From assembly GCF_013409045.1 (NCBI RefSeq), contig NZ_JACCBT010000001.1, forward strand, positions 992,001 through 1,056,000: a stretch of 64,000 bases of DNA, written 5' to 3'. Position numbers and translations under genes: made by a program. The notes under the pieces were generated by a model. That model was not told the origin of the DNA, did not search any database, and worked only from the letters and a program-made list of their open reading frames with translations. Origin of the DNA: Actinomadura citrea (GTDB taxonomy: Bacteria > Actinomycetota > Actinomycetes > Streptosporangiales > Streptosporangiaceae). Shown here piece after piece: positions 24,970 to 33,351 of this stretch (position 1 is the first letter of the stretch; every line of letters starts with the position of its first letter).

Positions 24970-26487
24970 TCAGCCGACCGGTCCGGCCGACCAGTCGACC
25001 AGAGGCGGCCGGACCGTGGAGCACAGCGGACTGCCGTGGGGGTCGGTGAGCCGGAGCCGGGCGACGAGGCGCCCGTACCGCCGAGCGGCTTGGAGGGTGG
25101 CGGAGTCGACGGCGTCGAGCATCAGTTTCGCCCGACGGAACGTCGTGAAGGCGCCGCCGTCCACCACACCCCAGGTGAGGTGGATGAACCGGCTCCCCGG
25201 TGCGCCCTGGACCTGGGGGCCTTGGATATCGATCCCCATCCGGCCGGAGTCGGTGGTGGCGACCAAGGTCCATGCGGCCGTGGCCGCGTCGCCGGGGTAC
25301 AGCTCCATTTCTTCGTCAGGGTGCCCGCGTCGCTGGATGCCGACATGGATGTTGCGGTACGGGGGCATGTCGGGGGTCGGCGCCCACTCCCGCCCGGGCA
25401 GGTCGGACGCCTCGACGCGGATCTGGATGCCGGCCGGCTCCCCTCGGGATCGACGCGGGCGGCCGACTCCGGTGACCGGCCGCAACACGGCGGCGACCTG
25501 GTCGTGGGCGGGGCTGTGGGCGGGCCTGTTGGGCGGCTCGCATGCCTGCAGAGCGGTGCGCCGGTGCACGGGGTCGCGCAGGTCGGGGTCGGCGCCGTGG
25601 CGGAGAAGCCGCCGGACGGCCTCGGGCCTGCCGTTGCCCGCGGCGGTGTGCAGGGGCAGCCGTCCCCATTCGGCGTCCGCCTCGTTGATCGGGGTTCCGG
25701 CGGCGACGAGCGCGTCGATGACGTCCAGGCGCTGGTGGTCGGCGGCGAACGCCAGCGCGCGCAGCCTGCTCTGCGGGGTGCAGTGCGCCAGCGGCCAGGC
25801 GCCGATGTCTCCCGCGGCGGCGGCGGTCTCCAGGTCGTGAACGCGAGCGCCCGCGGCCACCAGGACGTCCAGGACCTCGGTCATCCCGAAGACCGCGGCG
25901 TGAACCAGGGCGGTGGCGCCGGGGACGCCTCCGGAGTCGGGGGCCGAGACGGCCTCAAGGTCGGCTCCGGCGGAGACGAGCACGCCGGCGACCTCGGCGT
26001 CGCCGTAGCTGGCAGCAGTGATCAACGGGGTCTCGGGGGCGCCGGGGCGCCCGTTGACCGGCGCACCCGCCTCGATCAGGACCCTGGCGACGGCGCCGGT
26101 GCCGGGCAGTTCGTCGGGCAGGCCGAGCCGGTCGTGGCTGAAGCGCATCATCGTGACGTAGCCGAGCGGCTCTTCGTGGGCGTGGTCGGCCCAGCGTTCG
26201 AGGTGGCTGGTGGCCATTTCCGGATGCAGGGCGAGCAGTTTTGTCAGCCGGGACAGATCCCGGCTGTTGAGCACGTCCCGGCGCTCGACTTCCAGCTTCA
26301 TTTTCGTCCAGCTGGTGAAACCGTGTTCACGGGCGAGCGCGAGCTGGGCGGAGGCCAGGATGGTCTGGTGCGAGACGGTGTGGATCCGCGCCGTGGCTTC
26401 GCAGTCGCCTTGCCGGGCGTCCCGCAGGAGCCTCTTGGCCTGGTGGCGGAGCTGGTCCAGGTCGGGACGGGCCGGCAGATCGCGCAT
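24970..26487 (-). CDS. Ankyrin-repeat protein fused to a DUF5990 domain
   Basis: A 505-residue protein. The first 60 residues are helical (RPDLDQLRHQAKRLLRDARQGD). Residues of about 110-320 form ankyrin-type repeats, with clear units such as TPLITAASYGDAEVAGVLVSAG and LPLHTAAGNGRPEAVRRLLRHGADP. After a basic linker, residues of about 355-470 look like DUF5990: IRVEASDLPGREW, PYRNIHVGIQRRG, YPGDAATAAWTL, DIQGPQVQGAPGSRFIHLTWG. DUF5990 usually occurs alone, so the fusion is unusual. It is probably cytoplasmic and binds protein partners. The end lies 35 bases from the sigma-factor remnant, and this gene may have been joined there by rearrangement. Confidence 0.78.
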   Translation of the reverse strand: MRDLPARPDLDQLRHQAKRLLRDARQGDCEATARIHTVSHQTILASAQLALAREHGFTSWTKMKLEVERRDVLNSRDLSRLTKLLALHPEMATSHLERWADHAHEEPLGYVTMMRFSHDRLGLPDELPGTGAVARVLIEAGAPVNGRPGAPETPLITAASYGDAEVAGVLVSAGADLEAVSAPDSGGVPGATALVHAAVFGMTEVLDVLVAAGARVHDLETAAAAGDIGAWPLAHCTPQSRLRALAFAADHQRLDVIDALVAAGTPINEADAEWGRLPLHTAAGNGRPEAVRRLLRHGADPDLRDPVHRRTALQACEPPNRPAHSPAHDQVAAVLRPVTGVGRPRRSRGEPAGIQIRVEASDLPGREWAPTPDMPPYRNIHVGIQRRGHPDEEMELYPGDAATAAWTLVATTDSGRMGIDIQGPQVQGAPGSRFIHLTWGVVDGGAFTTFRRAKLMLDAVDSATLQAARRYGRLVARLRLTDPHGSPLCSTVRPPLVDWSAGPVG

Positions 26488-26792
26488 GACGTCTCCCTCG
26501 TCACCCCGTGGTCCGCATACGGGGCCGAAGAGATCGTCATCGTCGTGGCCTTGCGTGGAGAGATGGAGGTGGACTCTGTCCTGCCCGCGGACCCGGTGGC
26601 GCCCTCCCGCGCTCGATTTCCAGACTACAGGGAACGGTGCCGGTTGTCAGCCCGCCGCTCTGTTCCTGCTATTTCCGTTGGCGCGGTGACTGGCGCGAGA
26701 GAACTATTCACAGTTGTGGGAAGATCTCGTTTTCCGCCTTCTCCGGAACGCGTTCGGAGCGAATTGCTTCGGTGTGTCGGGATGAGCGGTCG
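26488..26792. other. Intergenic region upstream of the ankyrin gene
   Basis: A region of about 305 bases with no convincing gene. It contains moderately AT-rich parts (26640-26760) that may carry the ankyrin-gene promoter, but no clear -35/-10 pair stands out. Confidence 0.4.
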
Positions 26793-26818
26793 AACCGGGG
26801 CGGAAGACCGCCCCGGTT
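26793..26818 (-). terminator. Hairpin downstream of the HbpS-like gene
   Basis: A perfect 11-base-pair stem (AACCGGGGCGG/CCGCCCCGGTT) with a four-base loop begins 12 bases after the stop of the HbpS/GlcG-like gene. It is a strong terminator-like structure on the minus strand. No U-run follows. Confidence 0.7.
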
Positions 26819-26830
26819 GGGAAGGCGTGG

Positions 26831-27400
26831 TCAGCGGCCGATGGCGGCGAGGACGTCGTTGGCGATGGCTTCGTCGATTCTGCCGTCGGGCGCGCCACCG
26901 ACCCCGATGCCGGCGATGGGGAAGCCCTTGTACTTGACGGGGACGCCGCCGGGCAGGACGAGGGTGCCGGGGATCTGTTTGATCGTTTCGTTTCCGGTCA
27001 GGGCGCTGGTGGGCTGGCCGAAGGCCACGGCGGTGTAGGCCTTGCGTTTGGCGGACTCGTAGGTCTGCGGGCCTGACCTGCGAAGGCGCACCACGAGCCG
27101 GATGGTGCCGGAGCGTTCCATGATGACCATCGTCACGTGCTGGTCGCCGTGCCGGCGCGCCGAGTGCACCAGGGCCTTGGAGGCCCGGACGAGGGCGCTG
27201 TCGGACAGGACCCGCTCCGGCGCCGTGGCCTTACCGTGCCCGCCATGCCCGCCATGCCCGCCGTGTCCCTTGCCGTGCCCGCCGTGGACGGTGACGGCGG
27301 CGGACGAGGGCGCGGCGGACGCCGTCCCTGCGACGCCGAAGGTTCCGGCCGCGACGGTGCCCACCACCATGGCGCCGCCCATGAAATGCCTGATCGACAT
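26831..27400 (-). CDS. Secreted HbpS/GlcG-family heme-binding-type protein with Gly-His repeats
   Basis: A 189-residue protein. The first 29 residues are a secretion signal (MVVGTVAAGTFGVAGTASAA) with a plausible AxA cleavage site. Next comes a Gly-His-rich segment, four HGG/HGK units within about 20 residues, that could bind metal or heme. The rest is a GlcG/HbpS (PF03928) domain with SALVRASKALVHSARRHG, VTMVIMERSGTIRL and PGGVPVKYKGFPIAGIGVGGA near the end. HbpS in Streptomyces is an extracellular heme-binding sensor partner. No SenS/SenR-type two-component genes are adjacent. GGGGAGAGCC precedes the ATG. Confidence 0.82.
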   Translation of the reverse strand: MSIRHFMGGAMVVGTVAAGTFGVAGTASAAPSSAAVTVHGGHGKGHGGHGGHGGHGKATAPERVLSDSALVRASKALVHSARRHGDQHVTMVIMERSGTIRLVVRLRRSGPQTYESAKRKAYTAVAFGQPTSALTGNETIKQIPGTLVLPGGVPVKYKGFPIAGIGVGGAPDGRIDEAIANDVLAAIGR

Positions 27401-27665
27401 GGCTCTCCCCGATCCTCTGACATGAGGTTACATAGAGTAATCGTTCAGACATGGACGGTAATAGGCTGGAGATCTGAAAACAACCCGGGGTGCGCAGTGT
27501 GCCGAGCAACTCTCGGAAAACGAATGACCATGAACTCCCCAAGGCGATCCCGTCGGCGGACCGCGGTGTGAGATCGCGTGGGGGCCGGGCGGCGCCGATG
27601 TGGCGGTGCGCGCCTCCGGCGGTTGGGCCGCGCCGCGACCCGGCCGACCTCGCGAGAGACCGAGG

Positions 27666-28802
27666 CTAGTCGTTGTCGCGGGCGCGGTCGGCCAGGGCCT
27701 GGTTCATTTCCAGTTCGCGTTCCTCAAGGTTCCATCGCCCCGCTTGGGAGGCCTGGTTGCTGACCCAATAGACCATGGTGCCGTCGCGCAGGATTCGGCT
27801 GTAGCTGGCGAAGGACCAGTCGTTGCCGCCGTTGTGCCAGGCGACCCGGCCATCCTTGGTCTTCAGGACGCCCCAGCCGTATCCGTAGGCGGCCTCGGTA
27901 CCGGGGATCCGGGCGTGGGGCTCGAACATCCCGGCCTTGGCGGCGGCGTTGAGAATCGTGTCGCCGAGCAGCGCGCGGTGCCACTTGAACATGTCACGGC
28001 CGGTGGACAGCATGCCGCCGTTGCCGCGCAGGTACCAGTACGGGCCGTCGGCGGCCCAGGGGTGGTCGAACGGACGGCCCTGGCTCGTGCCGTTCTCGTC
28101 GTACTCGACGGCCACCTGTGCACGGGAGAATTCCGGCAGCACATAGCCCGTCCGGGTCATTCCCGCCGGCGCGAACAAGTGAGTCGCCAGGAATCGCTCG
28201 TAGCTGGTCCCTGACACCTTTTCGACGATGGCGGCGAGCACGCTGAATCCCGTGTTCGAGTAGTGGAATTCCGCGCCGGGACGGGAGAGCAGCTTGGATT
28301 TCAGTGCCTTGTCCAGCATTGCGTCGCGGGAGACGGGCTCGTAGTCGTCACCGAGCCCTTCGGCCAGTCCGGCCGTGTGCGTCAGCAGGTGATGCAGGGT
28401 GATGCCACGTTTGTCGGCGGGCACCGGGCCGAGGATCGTGCTGATCCGGTCGGTCGTCCGGAGCCTGCCCATCATCTCCAACTTCATGATCGCGGCCGCC
28501 GTGAACTGCTTGGTGATCGACATGACGTCGTACACGGTGTCGCAGGTGGCCGGGGTCCTGGCCGTCCGGTCCGCCAGGCCGAAGCCCTTGCAGTGCGCGA
28601 GCTCGCCGTCACGGGCGGCGACCACCGTTCCGCCCGGTCCCGCGGGCAGCGTGCGGTCGAGGTAACGGGCGATCGAACGGTCGACGGGCTCCGCCGCGCT
28701 TCGGGCGGCCCTCGGCACGCCCATGGCGTCGCCGCCGCAGCCCGCCAGGGTCAGCGCGGTCGTGAGCGCCATGGCGAAGGAGAGCGGATTGATCCGTTGC
28801 AT
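27666..28802 (-). CDS. Beta-lactamase-fold serine hydrolase lipoprotein
   Basis: A 378-residue class C beta-lactamase/DD-carboxypeptidase-like protein. The N-terminus is a lipoprotein signal ending in LTLAGCGG (Cys22). Motifs are SITK (serine and lysine of SxxK, near residue 95), YSN (YxN, about 181) and HNGG as the third box. Typical neighbours LHHLLTHTAGLAEGLG and GNGGMLSTGRDM confirm the family. Such proteins cleave D-amino acid peptides, esters or amides and not always beta-lactams. It is divergent from a membrane-anchored HTH gene (159 bases between starts). Length is normal. Confidence 0.87.
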   Translation of the reverse strand: MQRINPLSFAMALTTALTLAGCGGDAMGVPRAARSAAEPVDRSIARYLDRTLPAGPGGTVVAARDGELAHCKGFGLADRTARTPATCDTVYDVMSITKQFTAAAIMKLEMMGRLRTTDRISTILGPVPADKRGITLHHLLTHTAGLAEGLGDDYEPVSRDAMLDKALKSKLLSRPGAEFHYSNTGFSVLAAIVEKVSGTSYERFLATHLFAPAGMTRTGYVLPEFSRAQVAVEYDENGTSQGRPFDHPWAADGPYWYLRGNGGMLSTGRDMFKWHRALLGDTILNAAAKAGMFEPHARIPGTEAAYGYGWGVLKTKDGRVAWHNGGNDWSFASYSRILRDGTMVYWVSNQASQAGRWNLEERELEMNQALADRARDND

Positions 28803-28961
28803 GCGACCTCCAGAGCAGTGTCTCGCGGGGGATGTGCCAGAGGCTGTCCGCGGCAGGCCGCGGTGATCAAGAGGTCAGGCCGTTCGAGCTTGTGCGAGAC
28901 GCTGTACGGCCTGTTCAGCGTGGGGCATAGTGGGGCGATCGACGAGCATCGGGGTGAGAAC

Positions 28962-29405
28962 GTGACCGCACCGCCACCGTCACCGGACGTGGCCACCGAC
29001 GAGGCCGAGTTCATCGCCGCGCTGCGCCGGCTCAAGGCCTGGTCGGGCCTCAGCTACCGGCAACTGGAGCGTCGGGCCGCCGAAGCCGGTCGAGTGCTGC
29101 CCTACTCCACCGCGTCCACCGCGCTCGGCCGCAAGAGCCTGCCCCGCGAGGAACTGCTGGTCGCCTTCGTCCTGGCGTGCGGGCTGGACGACGACGAGGC
29201 GGCGTCCTGGGTGGCCGTCAGGAAGCGCATCGCGGTCGGCGGTCGCGTCACCGCGACCGAGCCGAGGGCGGTCCGGAGGCCGCGATGGCGACCTGCGCTC
29301 GGCTGGGCCGCGGTGGCGCTGAGCCTGGCGCTCGCCGGCGGTACGACGCTCACCATGAAGGCGGGCGAAGAGGTCGAGACCGTCCAGGCCGTCGTGGGGA
29401 AGTGA
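28962..29405 (+). CDS. HTH protein with C-terminal membrane anchor
   Basis: A 147-residue protein with an N-terminal helix-turn-helix (FIAALRRLKAWSGLSYRQLERRA, then YSTASTALGRKSLPREELLVAFVLACG) and, after an arginine-rich linker, one hydrophobic helix (PALGWAAVALSLALAGG). This architecture, an XRE-like DNA-binding head on a membrane tail, is common in actinomycetes. The GTG at 28962 follows GGTGAGA. It may regulate the divergent serine hydrolase. The short tail after the helix would be outside the membrane. Confidence 0.72.
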   Translation: MTAPPPSPDVATDEAEFIAALRRLKAWSGLSYRQLERRAAEAGRVLPYSTASTALGRKSLPREELLVAFVLACGLDDDEAASWVAVRKRIAVGGRVTATEPRAVRRPRWRPALGWAAVALSLALAGGTTLTMKAGEEVETVQAVVGK

Positions 29406-29484
29406 CCCTGGCCTGAAACGGCAATGTCGAACTCGCGCCGCTAGGACAGGCCGTGGGTTGCCGGGGCGTCCCAATGCGGATCGT

Positions 29485-30549
29485 TCACTGACGCTGGGCC
29501 GGGTTCGCATCACCGCAGCCGCCTTTGCCGCCGCGACTCCTGCTCGCCCGGCCGATGGAGCGCAGGTAGCGTTCGCCCAAGACCGCGAGATGGTCGACGA
29601 GACCGGGCGGTCCCGTGACCTCGAAGTCGAGTCCGAGCATGCCGATGTACACCGCGATGGTCTCGAGGCTGTCGGCGCCCGTCACGAGCACGCACTGCTC
29701 GTCGCTGACCGACTCGACCACGCCGACGGCGGCATTGATACGCGACACCACCTCCTGAGCGGAGGCGAACACGGTGATCCGGGCGTGCACCTTCCAGCCC
29801 GTCGAGGCGACGTCGCGCAGGACGAAGCTCGTGTAGTCGAGCCCGGGCAGCGGGGTCGGGGTGAACACGCGGCGGGTGGGCATGCGCGGGGCGATCCAGT
29901 CGACCCGGAACGTCGCCCAGGTGCCGGCCTGCGGATCGCGCCCGACCAGGAACCAGCGGCGCGTCCAGCTGACGAGCCGGTAGGGCTCCACGAGCTTGTG
30001 CCCGGACGTCGCCGCCGTGCCCGAGGGCAGCTCGCCCGCCTGGCCGTCGGACCCGGTGGTGTAGTCGAAGCGAAACCACTCGTGGTCGCGGACGGCCGTC
30101 GCGATCTGGGCCAGGACAGCCGGGTCGACCTCGGGGTCCTCGACGTTGGAACCGGTGTTCTGCGGCCCCTGCGAGGTGGACTGGTGGATCGCCGCCACCT
30201 GGCGGCGCAGCCGGTGCGGCAGCACCTGTTCCAGTTTGGCCAGGGCACGGGCACTGCTGTCGTGGATGCCGCTGATGCCGGTTCCGGCGCGCAGCCCGAT
30301 CGCGATGGCGACGGCCTCCTCGTCGTCCAGCAGCAGCGGAGGCAGCTTCGTGCCGACGCCGAGCCTGTAGGAACCGGTCGTCCCGCGCGTGGCGTCCACG
30401 GGATAGCCGAGCTCGCGCAGCCGCGCGATGTCGTTGCGGATCGTGCGGCTGCTCACGCCGAGACGTTCGGCCAGTTCGGAGCCCGGCCAGGACGGTCGCG
30501 ACTGCAGCAGCGAGAGCAGGGCGAGCAGCCTCGCCGAAGTGTCCAACAT
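29485..30549 (-). CDS. WYL-domain transcriptional regulator
   Basis: A regulator of about 354 residues. The N-terminus is a DeoR-like helix-turn-helix (ELAERLGVSSRTIRNDIARLRELGYPV) and the middle holds the WYL domain, seen as VEPYRLVSWTRRWFLVGRD, where the W-Y-L motif region is changed to EPYRLVSWTRRW, close to the consensus. WYL domains bind ligands or nucleic acids. I start at the ATG 30549 (MLDTSARLLALL), typical for the family; an ATG at 30558 adds three residues. It is divergent from the epoxide hydrolase with 62 bases between starts and two palindromes between, so it probably regulates it and itself. Confidence 0.87.
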   Translation of the reverse strand: MLDTSARLLALLSLLQSRPSWPGSELAERLGVSSRTIRNDIARLRELGYPVDATRGTTGSYRLGVGTKLPPLLLDDEEAVAIAIGLRAGTGISGIHDSSARALAKLEQVLPHRLRRQVAAIHQSTSQGPQNTGSNVEDPEVDPAVLAQIATAVRDHEWFRFDYTTGSDGQAGELPSGTAATSGHKLVEPYRLVSWTRRWFLVGRDPQAGTWATFRVDWIAPRMPTRRVFTPTPLPGLDYTSFVLRDVASTGWKVHARITVFASAQEVVSRINAAVGVVESVSDEQCVLVTGADSLETIAVYIGMLGLDFEVTGPPGLVDHLAVLGERYLRSIGRASRSRGGKGGCGDANPAQRQ

Positions 30550-30556
30550 GATCTGC

Positions 30557-30590
30557 ATGATGCCGCATCATTAGGAACGAAGTCTTCCTA
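30557..30590. promoter_or_regulatory. Two adjacent palindromes between WYL regulator and epoxide hydrolase
   Basis: ATGATGC-C-GCATCAT (30557-30571, seven-base arms) lies beside TAGGAA-CGAAGTC-TTCCTA (30572-30590, six-base arms, seven-base spacer). Both are perfect and occupy nearly the whole divergent gap. The first overlaps the WYL start region. They are the natural operator candidates for the WYL protein. Confidence 0.65.
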
Positions 30591-30611
30591 TATGGGTCCT
30601 ACCGTGAGGGC

Positions 30612-31763
30612 ATGACAACGACGAAGTCCGCTTCTTCCGAGATCCGCCCCTTCCGCGTCGAGATCGCGCAGGCCGAGCTCGACGACCTCGCCCTGCGACT
30701 GGCCAACACCCGGCTGCCCCGTCCCGCCGCGGTCGACAACTGGGACCTCGGCACGCCGAACGGCTACCTGCGCGAGACCGTCGACTACTGGCGCGACAGC
30801 TTCGACTGGCGGCGGCAGGAGGAGCGGATGAACGAGTTCCCGCACTACCTCACCGACATCGACGGCCAGAACGTCCACTTCGTCCACGTGCCCTCCGCCG
30901 AGCCGGACGCCACCCCCCTGCTGCTCATCCACACCTACCCCGGCTCGTTCGTGGACTTCCTCGACATGATCGGCCCGCTCACCGATCCCGTCGCGCACGG
31001 CGGGCGGGCCGAGGACGCGTTCTCCGTGGTCGTCCCCTCGATCCCCGGCTTCGGCTTCAGCACCCCGCTGTCCGGCGGGGACTGGACGATGGCGCGGGTC
31101 GCCCGCACCTTCGACGCCCTCATGCGCCGACTCGGCTACGAGACCTACGGCTCGCACGGCAGCGACGCCGGCACCATGGTCTCCAGGGAGCTGGGACTGC
31201 TCAAGCCGCCCGGATACCTCGGCATGCACGTGCTGCAGCTGTTCTCCTTCCCCTCGGGCGACCCGGCCGAGTTCGCCGGCTTCGGGCCCAAGGAGTACGC
31301 GGCGCTGGAGCATATGCAGTGGTTCCAGTCGGTCGGCGGCTACAACGCGATCAACGCCTCCCGGCCGCAGACCGTCGCGGTCGGCATCGCGGACTCGCCG
31401 GTCGGCCAGCTGGCCTGGAGCGAGCTGTTCAACTCCTTCGGCAACGGCACGAGCCTGGTGACCCGCGACCAGATCCTCACCCAGGTCACGCTGTACTGGC
31501 TCACCAACACCCAGGCCACCGCGGGCCGCTATCACTACGCCGAGGCGCACTCCGGCGCCGAACCGGCCATCAACACCGCGCCGACCGGCGTCGCGGTCTT
31601 CGCCGACGACTTCCAGACCATCCGCTCCCTCGCCGAACGCGACAACACCAACATCGTGCACTGGAGCGAGTTCCCCACCGGGGGCCACTTCGCCTCCCTG
31701 GAGGTCCCCGACGCGGTGACCGCCGACCTGCGCACCTTCTTCGCGGCGCTGCGAAAGGGCTAG
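30612..31763 (+). CDS. Epoxide hydrolase-like alpha/beta hydrolase
   Basis: A 383-residue protein with the N-terminal epoxide hydrolase segment (about residues 10-110, IRPFRVEIAQAELDDLALRLANTRLP) and an alpha/beta-hydrolase core. The oxyanion turn is LLLIHTYPGSFVDFL, a variant of HGWPGS. The nucleophile elbow is GSHGSDAGTM with the aspartate, and the catalytic histidine lies in TGGHFASLEVP. These features fit juvenile hormone-type epoxide hydrolases, which add water to epoxides. It is divergent from the WYL regulator and ends at a bidirectional terminator before the DHA2 pump. Substrate unknown. Confidence 0.87.
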   Translation: MTTTKSASSEIRPFRVEIAQAELDDLALRLANTRLPRPAAVDNWDLGTPNGYLRETVDYWRDSFDWRRQEERMNEFPHYLTDIDGQNVHFVHVPSAEPDATPLLLIHTYPGSFVDFLDMIGPLTDPVAHGGRAEDAFSVVVPSIPGFGFSTPLSGGDWTMARVARTFDALMRRLGYETYGSHGSDAGTMVSRELGLLKPPGYLGMHVLQLFSFPSGDPAEFAGFGPKEYAALEHMQWFQSVGGYNAINASRPQTVAVGIADSPVGQLAWSELFNSFGNGTSLVTRDQILTQVTLYWLTNTQATAGRYHYAEAHSGAEPAINTAPTGVAVFADDFQTIRSLAERDNTNIVHWSEFPTGGHFASLEVPDAVTADLRTFFAALRKG

Positions 31764-31772
31764 ACGTCCGGA

Positions 31773-31805
31773 CATCGGGCGGCCGGTGCCCTCGGCCGCC
31801 CGATG
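31773..31805. terminator. Bidirectional terminator between epoxide hydrolase and DHA2 pump
   Basis: A perfect 13-base-pair inverted repeat (arms 31773-31785 and 31793-31805, seven-base loop) lies 10 bases after each of the two convergent stop codons. It would end transcription from both sides. Confidence 0.8.
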
Positions 31806-31815
31806 AAGGGTGCGT

Positions 31816-33267
31816 TCAGGAGACCGGCTCCAGGGCCTCCTCGGTGACCGGGGCCGACGAGGCCGTGGGACGTACCCTGCGCAGGGCATAGAGGCTCAGC
31901 GGAACACCGAGCGCGGTCGCCGCGGCGGCGATGAGCAGGGTGAACTGGTAGGCGTCGAGGAAGGCGGCCGGTGCCGCCGTGCCGTGCTCCACGTGCGAGG
32001 ACTGCCGGCTGTTGAGGACGGCCCCGAGGACCGTGATCCCGAGCAGGCCGAAGATCTCGCGGGAGACGTTGAACATGCCGGAGGCGATGCCCGAGCGGCT
32101 CGTCGGCAGCGCGCCGAGGACCATGTCGGTGAGCGGGATCAGCAGGCCGCCGCCGATGCCGTACAGCAGGAACCAGGGGAGCAGGTCGAGATAGCCGTCG
32201 CCCGCGCCGACCGTGGAGATGAAGCCGATCGCGACGGCCATGAGGCCGAGGCCCGTGGCCACGGTGGCGGCGGCCCCGAACCGCGCCGCGACGCGCGCGG
32301 ACAGGGCGCCGGCCATCACCGCCATGCACAGCGCCATAGGGACGAACGCCGCACCCGCCTCGGTGGGGCTGAAGCCCAGGGAGTTCTGCAGGTAGAGGGC
32401 GGTGAAGAAGTAGATGCCGAAGGTCCCGAACGACCACAGGCCCATGGCGACCAGGCCGCCGCTGAAGACGCGCACGCGGAAGAGCGACAGGTCGATCATC
32501 GGGTGGGCGGTGCGCGCCTCGACGAGGAGGAAGGCGAGGGCGGCGAGGGCGGCGAGGCCGAACGTGCCGAGGATCACCGCCGAGGTCCAGCCGCGGGACT
32601 CGCCCTCGATGAGGGCGTAGGTGAGGGCGAACAGCGCGGCGGAGGAAGCGGCCAGGCCGCCGAAGTCCAGCCGGCGCAGCGAGCCGCCGGTAGCGTCCGC
32701 CGTCCGGATGCTCACCAGCGCGACCACCGCCGTCACGATCCCGAACGGCACGTTGATCAGGAAGATCCAGCCCCAGTCCGCGTTCTCGCTGAGGACGCCG
32801 CCGGTGTACGGGCCGACCGCCAGCGCGAGCGCGCCGACGCCGCCCCAGATGCCGATCGCGGTGGCGCGCTCCCGGCGGTCGGGGAAGAGCTTCGGCAGCA
32901 GGGCCAGGGAGGCGGGGGTCAGGAGCGCCGCGCCCACCCCCTGGACGGCGCGGGCGATGATCAGCGCCTCCTGGCTGCCGGCGAGGCCGGCGGCCAGTGA
33001 CGCGACCGTGAAGATGCCGAGCCCGGTGAAGAACGTGCGGCGGGAACCGAAGACGTCGGCGAGCCGGCCGCCGACCAGCAGCAGTCCCGCGAACACCAGG
33101 ATGTAGCCGCTGACGACCCACTCCAGCCCGGAGATCGTGAGCCCCAGGTCGCGCTGGATCGACGGCAGCGCGACGTTGACGACGTTGTTGTCCAGATAGG
33201 TCATGAAGGTCGCGAGCGCGACGGCGGCCAGCGCCGTCCAGCGCCGGGACCCGGGTGTGTCGGTCAT
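31816..33267 (-). CDS. DHA2-family (EmrB/QacA) drug efflux transporter
   Basis: A 483-residue 14-helix MFS exporter. The first helix has LDNNVVNVALPSIQRDLG, the classic DHA2 signature, followed by GGRLADVFGSRRTFFTG (motif A) and an ARAVQGVGAALL stretch. Motif C-like Gly/Pro-rich residues are seen around AVGPYTGGVL. It likely exports drugs by proton antiport. The ATG at 33267 is preceded by GAGGACCG. It is divergent from a TetR regulator with an array of TTGTAC operators between them, so expression is probably induced by its substrate. Confidence 0.9.
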   Translation of the reverse strand: MTDTPGSRRWTALAAVALATFMTYLDNNVVNVALPSIQRDLGLTISGLEWVVSGYILVFAGLLLVGGRLADVFGSRRTFFTGLGIFTVASLAAGLAGSQEALIIARAVQGVGAALLTPASLALLPKLFPDRRERATAIGIWGGVGALALAVGPYTGGVLSENADWGWIFLINVPFGIVTAVVALVSIRTADATGGSLRRLDFGGLAASSAALFALTYALIEGESRGWTSAVILGTFGLAALAALAFLLVEARTAHPMIDLSLFRVRVFSGGLVAMGLWSFGTFGIYFFTALYLQNSLGFSPTEAGAAFVPMALCMAVMAGALSARVAARFGAAATVATGLGLMAVAIGFISTVGAGDGYLDLLPWFLLYGIGGGLLIPLTDMVLGALPTSRSGIASGMFNVSREIFGLLGITVLGAVLNSRQSSHVEHGTAAPAAFLDAYQFTLLIAAAATALGVPLSLYALRRVRPTASSAPVTEEALEPVS

Positions 33268-33282
33268 GGGCGGTCCTCGTCC

Positions 33283-33341
33283 TTGTACGGTGTACTTGTA
33301 CGGCGTACATCTACGTTGTACAGGAGAGCTTGTACGGCGTA
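33283..33341. promoter_or_regulatory. TetR operator array: repeated TTGTACGGYGTA
   Basis: TTGTACGG starts at 33283, 33296 and 33330, with a TTGTAC half at 33316. The second copy extends to a perfect 13-base palindrome TGTACGGCGTACA (33297-33309). All lie in the 84-base gap between the pump and TetR starts. The design suits a dimeric TetR repressor acting on both genes. Confidence 0.8.
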
Positions 33342-33351
33342 GGGTTGTCAA

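Noticed and set aside
27230..27290. CRISPR-like or tandem DNA repeat (Gly-His codons)
   Set aside because: The repeat is a coding low-complexity segment of the HbpS-like protein, with 9-base units and no spacers.
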